31,166 bases of DNA from G020353115 sp964481765 (GCA_964481765.1 CAYZVJ010000031.1:1-31166), one strand, 5' to 3'. Positions 8,024 through 17,129 are shown, counted from the first letter of the stretch. Notes: a model not told the origin generated them from the sequence alone. A program made the numbers and translations.

Positions 8024-9362
8024 AGTATCCATCATCATCAGGCGGGAATATATAACCCGGGTCAGGAAGAAGTCATTTATCATCATGACACTGATTGCCC
8101 CCCTATTGCTGGCAGCCATGTTTATCATCCCGGTCTGGATCATGACACAAAAAGATACGGAACTGAAAAAAATAGCTGTCATTGAGGATGGGACCCGGAT
8201 ATTCAAAGGGGTGATTCCCAGTACGAAATACCTTCAATTCGAATACCTCGAAGGGGTTACACTGGACGATTTAAAAAGCAATTTCACCGAGCTGGGGTAC
8301 TACGCTATCCTCTATATTTCTCCCAAGATCACCTACATCCCGAATGCGGTTCAGCTGATCTCCACAAAACAACCCCCCCTTGACCTGACGATGCATATAT
8401 CCGGTGCACTGGAAAACGAGGTCGAACGCTTAAAACTGGAAACGTATGATATCAAGGACCTGGATGAGATACTGAAAGAGGTTGAAACCAGTATCAAGCT
8501 ACAGACCATAAAGATCAATGATGAAGGCATTGAGAAGGAGACCAGTACCGGCATTGCCATGGGTGTTGCTTACATTTGCGGGTTGCTTATTTACATGCTT
8601 ACCTTCATTTTCGGTGCGCAGGTTATGCGGGGTGTGATTGAAGAGAAAACCAGCCGGATCGTAGAGGTGATTATCTCCTCTGTTAAACCATTCCAACTGA
8701 TGATGGGTAAAATCATTGGGATAGCCCTGGTTGGATTAACCCAGTTTTTTTGCTGGATCATCCTGGTGTTTATTATCATTTCGATCGCTCAGTCCCTCCT
8801 GTTACCGGACATGGAAACCCTCAGCCAGACACCCCTCCCCGATAACATCATGTCATCATCACCTGTAGGACAGACACAACCGGCAGACATACAGCAGCTG
8901 AGTGAAGTGCAACAGATCTTCAACAACCTGGGTAACCAGAATTGGGGTATTATTATCTTCTCTTTCATCGTCTTTTTCCTGGGTGGTTACCTGCTTTATG
9001 CCTCGCTCTTCGCTGCCATTGGCTCTGCCGTGGATAACGAAACGGACACACAGCAATTCATGATGCCAATCACCATTCCCCTTTTGCTGGCTCTCTTTGT
9101 TGCTATGGGAGCGTTTCAAAATCCCGATAGTTCAGTCGCCTTCTGGTTTTCATTCATCCCGCTTACCTCTCCTGTAGTCATGATGGCAAGGATCCCGTTC
9201 GGTGTGCCCGGATGGCAGATCGGATTATCCATGATTATACTGGTGATCACCTTCATCGGTACCACATGGATGGCTGCCAAGATATACCGCACCGGTATAT
9301 TGCTTTACGGGAAAAAACCTTCGTATAAGGATATGTGGAAATGGTTGCGGTATAAAATATAA
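8016..9362 (+). CDS. ABC-2 type permease, NatB/YhaP-like
   Basis: The membrane subunit partner of the preceding ATPase. One N-terminal transmembrane helix (APLLLAAMFIIPVWIM) is followed by an extracytoplasmic segment of ~140 residues, and then about six helices in the C-terminal half (for example YICGLLIYMLTFIFGAQVM, FSFIVFFLGGYLLYASLFAAIG and ITIPLLLALFVAMGAF). The motif RGVIEEKTSRIVEVIISSVKP is typical of ABC-2 permeases of this class. I chose the ATG at 8016 (MNKVSIIIRREY), which overlaps the ATPase stop by 8 bases. An in-frame ATG at 8001 would add five residues (MTKTK). A gap of about 85 bp without a promoter match separates it from the next gene. Confidence 0.9.
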   Translation: MNKVSIIIRREYITRVRKKSFIIMTLIAPLLLAAMFIIPVWIMTQKDTELKKIAVIEDGTRIFKGVIPSTKYLQFEYLEGVTLDDLKSNFTELGYYAILYISPKITYIPNAVQLISTKQPPLDLTMHISGALENEVERLKLETYDIKDLDEILKEVETSIKLQTIKINDEGIEKETSTGIAMGVAYICGLLIYMLTFIFGAQVMRGVIEEKTSRIVEVIISSVKPFQLMMGKIIGIALVGLTQFFCWIILVFIIISIAQSLLLPDMETLSQTPLPDNIMSSSPVGQTQPADIQQLSEVQQIFNNLGNQNWGIIIFSFIVFFLGGYLLYASLFAAIGSAVDNETDTQQFMMPITIPLLLALFVAMGAFQNPDSSVAFWFSFIPLTSPVVMMARIPFGVPGWQIGLSMIILVITFIGTTWMAAKIYRTGILLYGKKPSYKDMWKWLRYKI

Positions 9363-9447
9363 CTTTACAATGGCAATTTCATATTGATTCAATGGATCAC
9401 ATGAAAATAAACGATACAATCCCGGTCATTCCAAACAACACAATACG

Positions 9448-10620
9448 ATGCCGAATATCCTGGTGATTGATGACGAAAAAAGTATCCGGAATTCCCTGAA
9501 GGAGGTCCTGGAATATGAAAAACATACGGTTGATCTTGCCATGGAAGGGATGGAGGGACTCGAATTATTCAAAAACAACCAGTATGATGTTGTCCTCTGT
9601 GATATTAAAATGCCGAAAATGGACGGCATCGAAGTGCTGGAAAAGATCTTTGAGATATCCGGTGAAGTTCCGGTGATCATGATCTCCGGACATGGCAATA
9701 TTGATACTGCTGTTGAAGCCATAAAAAAGGGAGCCTTTGATTTCATTGAGAAACCACTGGATCTGAACCGGTTGCTGATAACCATCCGAAACGCGATGGA
9801 TAAATCCTCTCTCATTACCGAGGCAAAAGTGCTGAAGCGTAAAGTTTCAAAAACCCATGAAATGGTGGGTGAATCCAAAGCCATTCGGCAGGTGAAAGAG
9901 ATGATCGAGCGTGTTGCGCCCACCGATGCAAGGGTGCTGATTACTGGCAAAAACGGCACGGGAAAGGAGCTTGTTGCCCGCTGGTTGCATGAGAGGAGTA
10001 ACCGGTCGGCCCAGCCATTCGTTGAGGTAAACTGCGCAGCAATACCCTCTGAACTGATTGAAAGTGAACTTTTCGGTCACGAAAAAGGATCCTTTACTTC
10101 TGCCATCAAACAGCGAAAAGGGAAATTTGAGCAGGCGAATGGGGGAACCCTCTTTCTCGATGAGATCGGAGATATGAGCCTTTCCGCACAGGCTAAAGTC
10201 CTCAGGGCTCTGCAGGAAAATAGAATTACACGCGTTGGAAGCGATAAGGATATCATTGTCGATGTGCGGATTATCGCTGCTACCAATAAAAACATCAAGG
10301 AAGAAATTGAGAAAAACAGGTTCAGAGAAGATCTCTATCACCGGATCAGCGTCATCCTGATCGACATTCCCACCCTGTGTGAACGCAAGGAAGACATTCC
10401 CCTGCTGGCAAAGCATTTCAATCAAATCATTTGTGACGAGTATGGCATGAGCCCTAAGAGCATTACAGAAGATGCCATCAAGGAGCTGCAAAAGATCAGA
10501 TGGACAGGCAACATCCGGGAATTCCGGAATGTACTGGAACGGCTTATCATTCTCTGTGAAAAGGAGATCACAGGAAAAGACGTGGTGGCTTTTGCACATC
10601 CGATATCTGATAGTCAGTAA
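9448..10620 (+). CDS. Response regulator with receiver and sigma-54-type AAA+ domain, lacking a DNA-binding domain
   Basis: A two-component response regulator of the NtrC/AtoC architecture, but shortened. The receiver domain has acidic residues D8/D9, phospho-acceptor D52 (CDIKMPKMDG), S80 and K102. The AAA+ domain (about 138-370) has Walker A GKNGTGKE (167-174), Walker B TLFLDEIGD (234-242) and the sensor/arginine region RFREDLYHR (291-299). The loop that contacts sigma-54, normally GAFTGA, reads GSFTSA (214-219). The protein ends about 20 residues after GNIREFRNVLERLIIL, so the Fis-type helix-turn-helix of ~45 residues is absent. From memory, similar HTH-less proteins with an FTSA loop are common in Bacteroidota, so this is probably a lineage form and not damage. 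No histidine kinase is adjacent. Confidence 0.88.
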   Translation: MPNILVIDDEKSIRNSLKEVLEYEKHTVDLAMEGMEGLELFKNNQYDVVLCDIKMPKMDGIEVLEKIFEISGEVPVIMISGHGNIDTAVEAIKKGAFDFIEKPLDLNRLLITIRNAMDKSSLITEAKVLKRKVSKTHEMVGESKAIRQVKEMIERVAPTDARVLITGKNGTGKELVARWLHERSNRSAQPFVEVNCAAIPSELIESELFGHEKGSFTSAIKQRKGKFEQANGGTLFLDEIGDMSLSAQAKVLRALQENRITRVGSDKDIIVDVRIIAATNKNIKEEIEKNRFREDLYHRISVILIDIPTLCERKEDIPLLAKHFNQIICDEYGMSPKSITEDAIKELQKIRWTGNIREFRNVLERLIILCEKEITGKDVVAFAHPISDSQ

Positions 10621-10671
10621 GAGGAGGTGAATCAACGGATCTGATAACTCTTTTAAAACCGGGTATGGATA

Positions 10672-12231
10672 ATGACTAAAAAGGCCTCCCCCTGGAACAC
10701 CCTGGCACGAAGAGGTTTCTCATCCCTCCTGTTTGTTTTTCTCTTCCTGGCAACTTCCTGGTACTACGATTACCACAACATTCTCACCTACAAGCCGCAA
10801 TCCATTCATAAATGGCGGCAATCGGACTGCGCTTCCATTACCCTGAATTACTTTCAACACGGAATGAATTTTTTTCAACCCGAGGTACATAACCTGGCAT
10901 CCGATAACCGAACCACAGGATATGCTGTCGGGGAATGTCCGATCTTATACTACTTTATTGCATCGCTCTATAAAATCTTCGGGCCCCACGACCTGATCTA
11001 CCGGCTGGTCAATACCTTCATCTTTTTCACCGGTCTGTTTGCACTGTATAAATTACTGGAGCGGTGGCTCAATGATCCATTCTGGGGAATAACCCTTTCT
11101 CTTCTGTTTTTCACATCGCCGGTTGTGGTATACTATGCAAACAACTACCTTACCGACAGCACTTCGTTAGCGTTTGTGCTTGTGGGATGGTATTTCTTCT
11201 TCCATTTTTATACCTCCCGAAAATTCAGGTTTTTCTATGTTTCATTCCTCTTTTTCACCCTTGCCGGATTACTGAAGATCACATCCGCCATCAATGTGGT
11301 CGCCCTTACCGGTCTTTATGTTATCAATGCATTCGGCTGGTTCCGGATGAAGCAGGAGGGTAATCAGTTGCGCGTTAATTTAAAAACCGTGCTACCGTTT
11401 GCCTTCTACCTCACGGTTATTGTTGCGTGGTATCTATTTGCTATCCATTACAACCGGGTTCATCAGACGGAATTCTTCTCCACACAAATCTGGCCCCTCT
11501 GGGATCTATCGAAAGAGACAATCCTCTGGATCCGGGATCAGATGAAGATGTACTGGTTCAGGGATTATTTTCATATTACAGTGCACATCCTGTTACTGGC
11601 AAGCCTTGCTGTAATATTGCTTTTCCGGAAGAAAATCCATCCGGTACTTTTTACGCTTACGGTATTGATGTTCGCAGGGGTTCTGCTGTTTTCGATATTA
11701 TGGTTTTATGCTTTCGGTAACCACGACTATTACATTATCGGATTGCTGATCTTCCCTGTTTTCATTCTTTTAGCACTGGCAGACTTACTGGTAAAGCGTT
11801 ATCCCGGGATCATGAAATCGGTTATTACGAAGGTGTTCTTTTTGCTGTTTCTCCTGTTCAATGTTTACTATGCAGGGCAGCGTCTTGAGTGGCGTTACAC
11901 CGGTTGGATCAATGATTATCCGGCGAACAGGGATCTCTATGAAGTGACTCCTTATTTGCGATCTCTTGGAATCCAGCCGGAAGACAAAGTGATCAGCCTG
12001 CCTGATCCCACTCCCTGTTATTCGCTATACCTGATGAACCAGCGAGGATGGACGGCACACTACCGGAACAATACCGATAGCCTGAAAATAGAAGAATCCA
12101 TTGCGCTGGGAGCAAAATACCTGATACTTACCGGGGAAGAAGTGGCTCAGCATTCGTATTTACAAAATTTTATGAAGCAACAAATTGGAATGTATAATGA
12201 TATTTCCATTTATTCTTTAATTGAATATTAG
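10672..12231 (+). CDS. Polytopic membrane glycosyltransferase-like protein (GT-C fold, GT39/ArnT-like)
   Basis: About ten predicted membrane helices, starting with a helix at residues ~15-30, and a large first periplasmic loop carrying IHKWRQSDCASI and an NYFQHGMNFFQP-type segment. These are typical of the PMT_2/GT39-like family, which transfers sugars from lipid-phosphate carriers to an acceptor on the outer face of the inner membrane. The loop aspartate in WRQSD is the likely catalytic base by analogy. The C-terminal ~110 residues (after the last helix, YYAGQRLEWRY) form a soluble periplasmic tail. The next gene begins 3 bp after its stop. The acceptor is unknown; a surface glycan or lipid is likely from the minus-strand neighbours. 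Confidence 0.72.
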   Translation: MTKKASPWNTLARRGFSSLLFVFLFLATSWYYDYHNILTYKPQSIHKWRQSDCASITLNYFQHGMNFFQPEVHNLASDNRTTGYAVGECPILYYFIASLYKIFGPHDLIYRLVNTFIFFTGLFALYKLLERWLNDPFWGITLSLLFFTSPVVVYYANNYLTDSTSLAFVLVGWYFFFHFYTSRKFRFFYVSFLFFTLAGLLKITSAINVVALTGLYVINAFGWFRMKQEGNQLRVNLKTVLPFAFYLTVIVAWYLFAIHYNRVHQTEFFSTQIWPLWDLSKETILWIRDQMKMYWFRDYFHITVHILLLASLAVILLFRKKIHPVLFTLTVLMFAGVLLFSILWFYAFGNHDYYIIGLLIFPVFILLALADLLVKRYPGIMKSVITKVFFLLFLLFNVYYAGQRLEWRYTGWINDYPANRDLYEVTPYLRSLGIQPEDKVISLPDPTPCYSLYLMNQRGWTAHYRNNTDSLKIEESIALGAKYLILTGEEVAQHSYLQNFMKQQIGMYNDISIYSLIEY

Positions 12232-12234
12232 CAT

Positions 12235-13731
12235 GTGAAAAAAATAGTAAACATAACCTTTCGAAAGGAATGGTTTGTGGGAATAATCATTCTTATTTTC
12301 GCTATTATATATTTGGCTGTTGTTGTTTCTAATCATTATTTTTTCAGGACGTTCTGTTATGATTATGGAGTGTATAACAATGCATTCTATGATTTAGCCC
12401 ATTTACATATCAACCAGAATCCTTTGTTTGATCCACCACTTGAAAGATTCTGTCAGGTCCATATTTCATTCCTTTTAAACATCTTTTCTCCAATTCTTTA
12501 TTGGACCTTAGGGTTGGCTACCAAAACCTATACTTTACTTGTTTTCCAGGTCTTGATGATCCTTACAGGCGGTTATTTTACATTTCGTTTAATCGAAGAA
12601 AAAACCCATGATTATTGGTTTTCCTTACTGGGATTAATTCATTTTTTCTTTTTATGGGGTCATTTCAGTGCCCTTTCAGCAGATTATATCGATACAACAA
12701 TTGGAGCAAGCCTTGTACCTGCTTTTCTTTTCTACCACGAACGTCGAAAATTCCTCATCACTACTATATTATTTCTTTTACTATTATTAACCAAAGAGAA
12801 CTTTCCTCTTTGGCTGGTGTTTATTTGCATCACATTGATCCTGTTAAACAGGAAAGATAAGTCCGTCCTGAAATTAAATCTGATTTATATTGGCATTGCA
12901 ATTCTATATTTCATTTCTGTTTTTGAAATCTTAATACCCTCAATTGAAAATCCGGATCGTCCCTATTGGGGTTTTGCATACTCTGCCCTTGGTGATTCCA
13001 CATCACAGGCCATACTTTTCAGTATTACTCATCCACTTGAAACACTGAAGTTATTGTTTATTAACCACACTGGGGATCCAACTTATAATGGGATAAAAAT
13101 GGAGTTTTATTTTGTTTTTCTAATTTCCGGAGGAATTGTGCTGATTGCTAATCCTCGATACCTTATCATGTTTGTACCCATCATTGCCCAAAAAATGTTC
13201 AATGATCACTATTTGCGATGGGGTATCAATTCGTTTTATTCAATTGAGGTTGTTTCCATCCTTAGTTTAGCAGTATACCTAACTTTAATGAAGCTTAAAA
13301 ATAAAAAACTGGCTTATCTGTTTGCAATCCTAATATGTCTATCCACCATTACCATTACCATCAATAAGCTTGAAAACAGGAAGTCGCTATTTTACTTGCC
13401 GGAAAAAGAGCGGTTTTATGATGTAAAGATGTACCAATCCGAAATCAACATCCGGAAGATAAATGGTGCGTTAAAAAGGATACCCCCGGAAGCTAAAGTC
13501 TCCGCTTCTGAAAGGATTGTTCCCCATTTGGCTTTTCGTTCAGATATTTATTGTTTCCCGCATGTTGGGGATGCAGAATTTATTGTTCTTCTTTTCGGTT
13601 CAGGTACCTATCCTGTAACAAAAGAAGAGTTTGATAAAGAAAAGGAGAAGTATTTACAGGATACCAACTGGCGAACCATTTATCATGAATATCCATTACT
13701 GATTTTAAAAAAAGAACCGGTTATTCTTTGA
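12235..13731 (+). CDS. DUF2079-like polytopic membrane protein
   Basis: An integral membrane protein with about ten hydrophobic helices. The N-terminal loop holds FCYDYGVYNNAFYDLA and a conserved-looking H in QVHISFLLNIFSPILYW, the pattern of DUF2079 proteins, which are remote GT-C relatives. The start is GTG at 12235: the overlapping ATG at 12233 hits a stop at once. Only 3 bp separate it from the upstream gene, so they are an operon. It is visibly AT-rich: hand counts give 17/60 G+C on the line at 12301 and 21/60 at 12481, against 30/60 in the neighbour at 11881, suggesting a different origin. The last 27 bp overlap the end of the convergent minus-strand gene. Function unknown; sugar transfer is an inference. 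Confidence 0.7.
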   Translation: MKKIVNITFRKEWFVGIIILIFAIIYLAVVVSNHYFFRTFCYDYGVYNNAFYDLAHLHINQNPLFDPPLERFCQVHISFLLNIFSPILYWTLGLATKTYTLLVFQVLMILTGGYFTFRLIEEKTHDYWFSLLGLIHFFFLWGHFSALSADYIDTTIGASLVPAFLFYHERRKFLITTILFLLLLLTKENFPLWLVFICITLILLNRKDKSVLKLNLIYIGIAILYFISVFEILIPSIENPDRPYWGFAYSALGDSTSQAILFSITHPLETLKLLFINHTGDPTYNGIKMEFYFVFLISGGIVLIANPRYLIMFVPIIAQKMFNDHYLRWGINSFYSIEVVSILSLAVYLTLMKLKNKKLAYLFAILICLSTITITINKLENRKSLFYLPEKERFYDVKMYQSEINIRKINGALKRIPPEAKVSASERIVPHLAFRSDIYCFPHVGDAEFIVLLFGSGTYPVTKEEFDKEKEKYLQDTNWRTIYHEYPLLILKKEPVIL

Positions 13732-16035
13732 TACTCCTCCATCAATCTCCCGATAAACATCCAGCGATGATTGCCGGATCAGCAGTTCATCAATGTGCAA
13801 GGTCTCTTTTTTCAGTTGCTGATTCCAGATGGTCACTTTCAGTTGATTGCCCGGATCGGTATTGATCATCGAATATTCCAGCAACGCCCAATCATCATCC
13901 AGTGCAATGTAGAGGTTACCCAGGTTCCTGTATTCGGCATGAATGAACCGGCCCGTTGAATCGGTCAGTGCAAATTCAATGGTTGACCTCGGAACCAGGT
14001 CTTTCCGGGCATCACCAAGCCAGAAAGAAATAACAAACAGCGAATCCTCAATTGCACCGGGGAGGTTACCATAATAGATCGTATTGTACTCTTTGATAGT
14101 ACCCGAATATCCTGATTTTCCGTAATAGGATTCACCTGTCAGGTACTCAAATCCATTGTAAAACCAACCTCCGGAGGAATCGGATACCAGGAATTCCTCC
14201 TGCGGAAACAATTCTCTGTTTTTCAAATCATCCATCACCAATGCTCTTTGTTCATACGCCATCTCCTTCAGTGTGCTAAACTGGATCGAACTGATTGCAA
14301 AAAGATCATTTTCCGTAATATAGTCCGCTTTTTCCAACAGTTGTTTTTCAGACCTGCTCATTTCATCACATTTGGACGCCAGTACCAGGAATGGTTTCCG
14401 GTTTGGTAAATCTTCCAATATGAATGGTTCCCGGTAGGGTTCCATCACCAGTTCAATGTTATGGAACGACTGGCTGATCGAGGTTCTGCTCAGCATAACA
14501 CCATTGGTGGGCAACCCGGTCTTTAATGAAGCAATAAAAACATGCTTCATCATTTCACACCGGCTCTCAATCCAGATATTTTCCGATCCGACATGGAAAT
14601 AGGGGATCGGAATAATTGCCTGGTAATCGGCAGGATCGATTTCTTTGATCCATTGATTTTCCGGCAGCTCATTTTCCCTGTCGTCCAGCATGGGGATCCG
14701 GTTATTCATATAATACTCCATGCTGCGTGCATTCAGCCAGGCATCGTACGAGATGAATGCCAGAGGCAATAGCAGAAAGATCCAGTACAAAACCCGAAGC
14801 CTTCTCTCCTTTAACCAATCCCAGAGCAGGTAAAATGTCACGAAATTCATAACATAAAAAAACAACCAGGAAAACCGGGCAATTCCTCTTAGCTGTTTAA
14901 GTGGTCCAATATAATCTATCAAGCTTTCCAATCCCAGGATAAATGGAAGACCAAAAGAATACAATAACCCAGCAAAAGATGCCCAGAAAAAAATATTCAA
15001 CAGGCGGTTGTCTGTAATATTCAGGATAAACCGAAATTCCCGTGACGCCGTTTTCCTGATCATCTGAATGATTATGACCAGGAAGCCCACGGAAGCAACG
15101 AGACCTGTATACGCCCACCCTTCCCAATCAATGTGATTGAATGTTAGAATATTCTCCAGGAATTTTCCGTAAGGCTTACCGTAAGGCAAAAAGACACTCT
15201 CGGGATATGCTCTCAGGTAAAGTATTCCCCAGGGACGGGAAGTGCGGTCAGAAACAGGATCATTCAATGATGAATAAACGATCAGGATAACCACAGGAAT
15301 TACGAACTGCAGCAACATGTGCAGTAGAACATTCACCTTTCTGAAATCTTTATCTCCCCCGATGATCACTGCAGACCAGAAAAAAAGGAACAACAACCCA
15401 AAAAAACCCAGGAAGTAAGCATGTGTAAATGCAGCCACCAATGCAGTAAGGAAAATGAAAAAGGATATCCACCAGGAGCGTCTTTCAAAAAATTGGATAA
15501 ATAAATAGATCATTAACGGAATAAAAAACACATAGGATAATGAAAAGTGACCACCCAACCTTCCAATTTGTGGTGAAAGAAAGGAAATGGCAACAGAAAG
15601 GATAATGGAAACAAAAGCAGGTAGTTTTAAATATCTGAATATCAGATATATAAAAAGTGAGGCAACGACAATCGAAAAAAGCATCATCGCATTCAGAATT
15701 CCAATGGTATAGTCTGAAATATCAATGACATTCTCACTTATGAATTTAATGGTATTCGCTATCAGGGGCTGGTTCCCGGTATACAGGACCATCTCACCAT
15801 AAGGATGGTTCATCCCATAGGATCGTGCATATGTAGAGTCATGCAGGACATGAAAGAGTGTTCCGTAGTAGCTCTGGAGTCCGTCTCCGCTTCCCGCAAA
15901 ATAGACCGAATTGGGAGAGGTAAGCAATTCACCAAAAAGGAGAAACAGGACTACTGTGGATAAAGCGATGGTTGCAAAAGAGCCGTAAAATGTATGATTG
16001 GTAAAAAATTTCTTCATGAATTGCTTATTTTCCAT
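13705..16035 (-). CDS. Large membrane protein with soluble C-terminal domain, possibly GT-C-like
   Basis: Residues 1-430 carry roughly eleven membrane helices. The first periplasmic loop contains GSGDGLQSYYGTLFH (D51), reminiscent of the DG(x)Q motif in YfhO/DUF6311-type membrane proteins that modify glycopolymers. Residues 431-776 form a soluble, probably periplasmic domain with beta-sandwich-like sequence toward the end and no motif I recognise. The start overlaps the 3' end of the methyltransferase gene by 11 bases, so the two are coupled, and the 3' end overlaps the DUF2079 gene from the other strand. It is the last gene of the minus-strand polysaccharide-like run. A glycosyltransferase or flippase-like role is inferred from fold type and neighbours only. 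Confidence 0.6.
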   Translation of the reverse strand: MENKQFMKKFFTNHTFYGSFATIALSTVVLFLLFGELLTSPNSVYFAGSGDGLQSYYGTLFHVLHDSTYARSYGMNHPYGEMVLYTGNQPLIANTIKFISENVIDISDYTIGILNAMMLFSIVVASLFIYLIFRYLKLPAFVSIILSVAISFLSPQIGRLGGHFSLSYVFFIPLMIYLFIQFFERRSWWISFFIFLTALVAAFTHAYFLGFFGLLFLFFWSAVIIGGDKDFRKVNVLLHMLLQFVIPVVILIVYSSLNDPVSDRTSRPWGILYLRAYPESVFLPYGKPYGKFLENILTFNHIDWEGWAYTGLVASVGFLVIIIQMIRKTASREFRFILNITDNRLLNIFFWASFAGLLYSFGLPFILGLESLIDYIGPLKQLRGIARFSWLFFYVMNFVTFYLLWDWLKERRLRVLYWIFLLLPLAFISYDAWLNARSMEYYMNNRIPMLDDRENELPENQWIKEIDPADYQAIIPIPYFHVGSENIWIESRCEMMKHVFIASLKTGLPTNGVMLSRTSISQSFHNIELVMEPYREPFILEDLPNRKPFLVLASKCDEMSRSEKQLLEKADYITENDLFAISSIQFSTLKEMAYEQRALVMDDLKNRELFPQEEFLVSDSSGGWFYNGFEYLTGESYYGKSGYSGTIKEYNTIYYGNLPGAIEDSLFVISFWLGDARKDLVPRSTIEFALTDSTGRFIHAEYRNLGNLYIALDDDWALLEYSMINTDPGNQLKVTIWNQQLKKETLHIDELLIRQSSLDVYREIDGGVSKNNRFFF

Positions 16036-17038
16036 TTTTTACTGCCAGTACAAACATAATATCAAATGTATTCAGGGAAACAGACATCTTCGAAGGAATG
16101 GCTAAATGGATTTTTCGGATCAACCTGCCCGGATGTTTGCCTAACATAAAAAGAGAATAGAAGATCTGTTGTAATCCTCTTGCCACGGCCGGGTAAGAAA
16201 TCTGGTGCACGTGAAATCCTTTCCTTTTCAACAGGTCAGTCAACGTTCTGGCTGAGAAATAATGCAGGTGTGTTGGGGGGTGGATCATACGCCACCTCCT
16301 CTTCATGATCCGTGGGATCAGGGCATCAATATCTCCCGTTGTGATCCACAACCTGCCACCGGGCTCAAGATCCGAGTAAATTTTTTCCAGGAAACGGTCC
16401 GGATGTTGCAGGTGTTCGATCACATCCCACATGCAGATATCGGTAAACCTATTGTGTGCATTATATTCAAGGTAATCGGCTCCACTTACATTCAGGTTTA
16501 GCTTTTCAGCAGCGTACCGTATTGCCTCCTGCGAAATATCAAAGCCAAGATAGTATGCTTCGGGGATCATTCCCCGGACAACCTCTCCAAAGAAACCATA
16601 AGCACATCCGATCTCAAGGATTGATTTTATCTTTTCCCTTCCGGCTATTTTCACCATTTGGGTTACCCTTCTTCTGATGTTTTTCTGCAGGATCAACCTG
16701 TTCCCCTCGTAATCCAGGTACTCTTCCCCTTTGAAATACCCTTCACCATAGAGTGCTTCGACTGCATCAGGATCCGGATCCATGTTGGCGGTAACAAATC
16801 CACAGTTGAGGCATTTTCGGAGCAGACCGGAATAGATGGTTTTCATTTCCCGGTTTTTGCATACCAGGCAGGGAGTTGCAATCTTAGAGAACGTTTGCGA
16901 GCTGGCGGATTGTTTGCTCTCTGAAGAGCGCTTTTCATTCTTCCTCCGATGGCGGGATAAGCGACTCTGTGACCTTGCTGCCTGCGGGGCTCGGTCGCTA
17001 TCCGGAAAATGAGTTCTATGATCTGAACGGACTACCAA
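16025..17038 (-). CDS. SAM-dependent methyltransferase with N-terminal zinc ribbon
   Basis: A class I methyltransferase. A zinc ribbon CxxC...CxxC (C57, C60, C76, C79) precedes the SAM-binding motif LEIGCAYGFF (141-150), an acidic FDIS, motif IV MWDVIEHLQHP and an LEPGGRLWITTGD strand. The C-terminus (FSARTLTDLLKRKGFHV) is standard for the Methyltransf_23/UbiG-like type often found in polysaccharide clusters. The first ~50 residues are Arg/Ser/Gln-rich and unlike any domain; no ATG, GTG or TTG lies between residue 1 and the zinc ribbon, so the annotated start is the only canonical one. A better-placed ATG at 16938 behind GGAGG is out of frame. Start confidence is low, function confidence high. 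Confidence 0.8.
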   Translation of the reverse strand: MVVRSDHRTHFPDSDRAPQAARSQSRLSRHRRKNEKRSSESKQSASSQTFSKIATPCLVCKNREMKTIYSGLLRKCLNCGFVTANMDPDPDAVEALYGEGYFKGEEYLDYEGNRLILQKNIRRRVTQMVKIAGREKIKSILEIGCAYGFFGEVVRGMIPEAYYLGFDISQEAIRYAAEKLNLNVSGADYLEYNAHNRFTDICMWDVIEHLQHPDRFLEKIYSDLEPGGRLWITTGDIDALIPRIMKRRWRMIHPPTHLHYFSARTLTDLLKRKGFHVHQISYPAVARGLQQIFYSLFMLGKHPGRLIRKIHLAIPSKMSVSLNTFDIMFVLAVKNGK

Positions 17039-17047
17039 GAGTATTAT

Positions 17048-17129
17048 GCCCTTACAGGGCTTTTTTTTTATATTTCACTAATGCACAGGGCGATGCCCTG
17101 TGCTGGTATAGTAAAGCCCTTCAGGCTTA
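17048..17129. repeat. Composite palindromic element between methyltransferase and GT2 genes
   Basis: Three hairpins lie side by side: GCCCT/AGGGC (17048-17060) followed by nine T; a perfect 9-bp stem GCACAGGGC with its complement around a GAT loop (17083-17103); and AAGCC-type arms at 17112-17129. The first can work as a Rho-independent terminator for plus-strand (antisense) transcripts. The layout of several small palindromes about 30 bp apart recalls the larger arrays at 19.7-21.0 kb but with different sequences. The whole gap 17039-17208 has no gene. Confidence 0.6.

Noticed and set aside
10672..10674. GAGGAGGTGA after the response regulator as the ribosome site of the next gene
   Set aside because: It lies about 40 bases upstream of the ATG at 10672, too far to position a ribosome.
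16203..16218. parS-like site (GGTGCACGTGAAATC region)
   Set aside because: Only 12 of 16 positions match TGTTTCACGTGAAACA, and it lies inside the methyltransferase coding sequence far from parAB.
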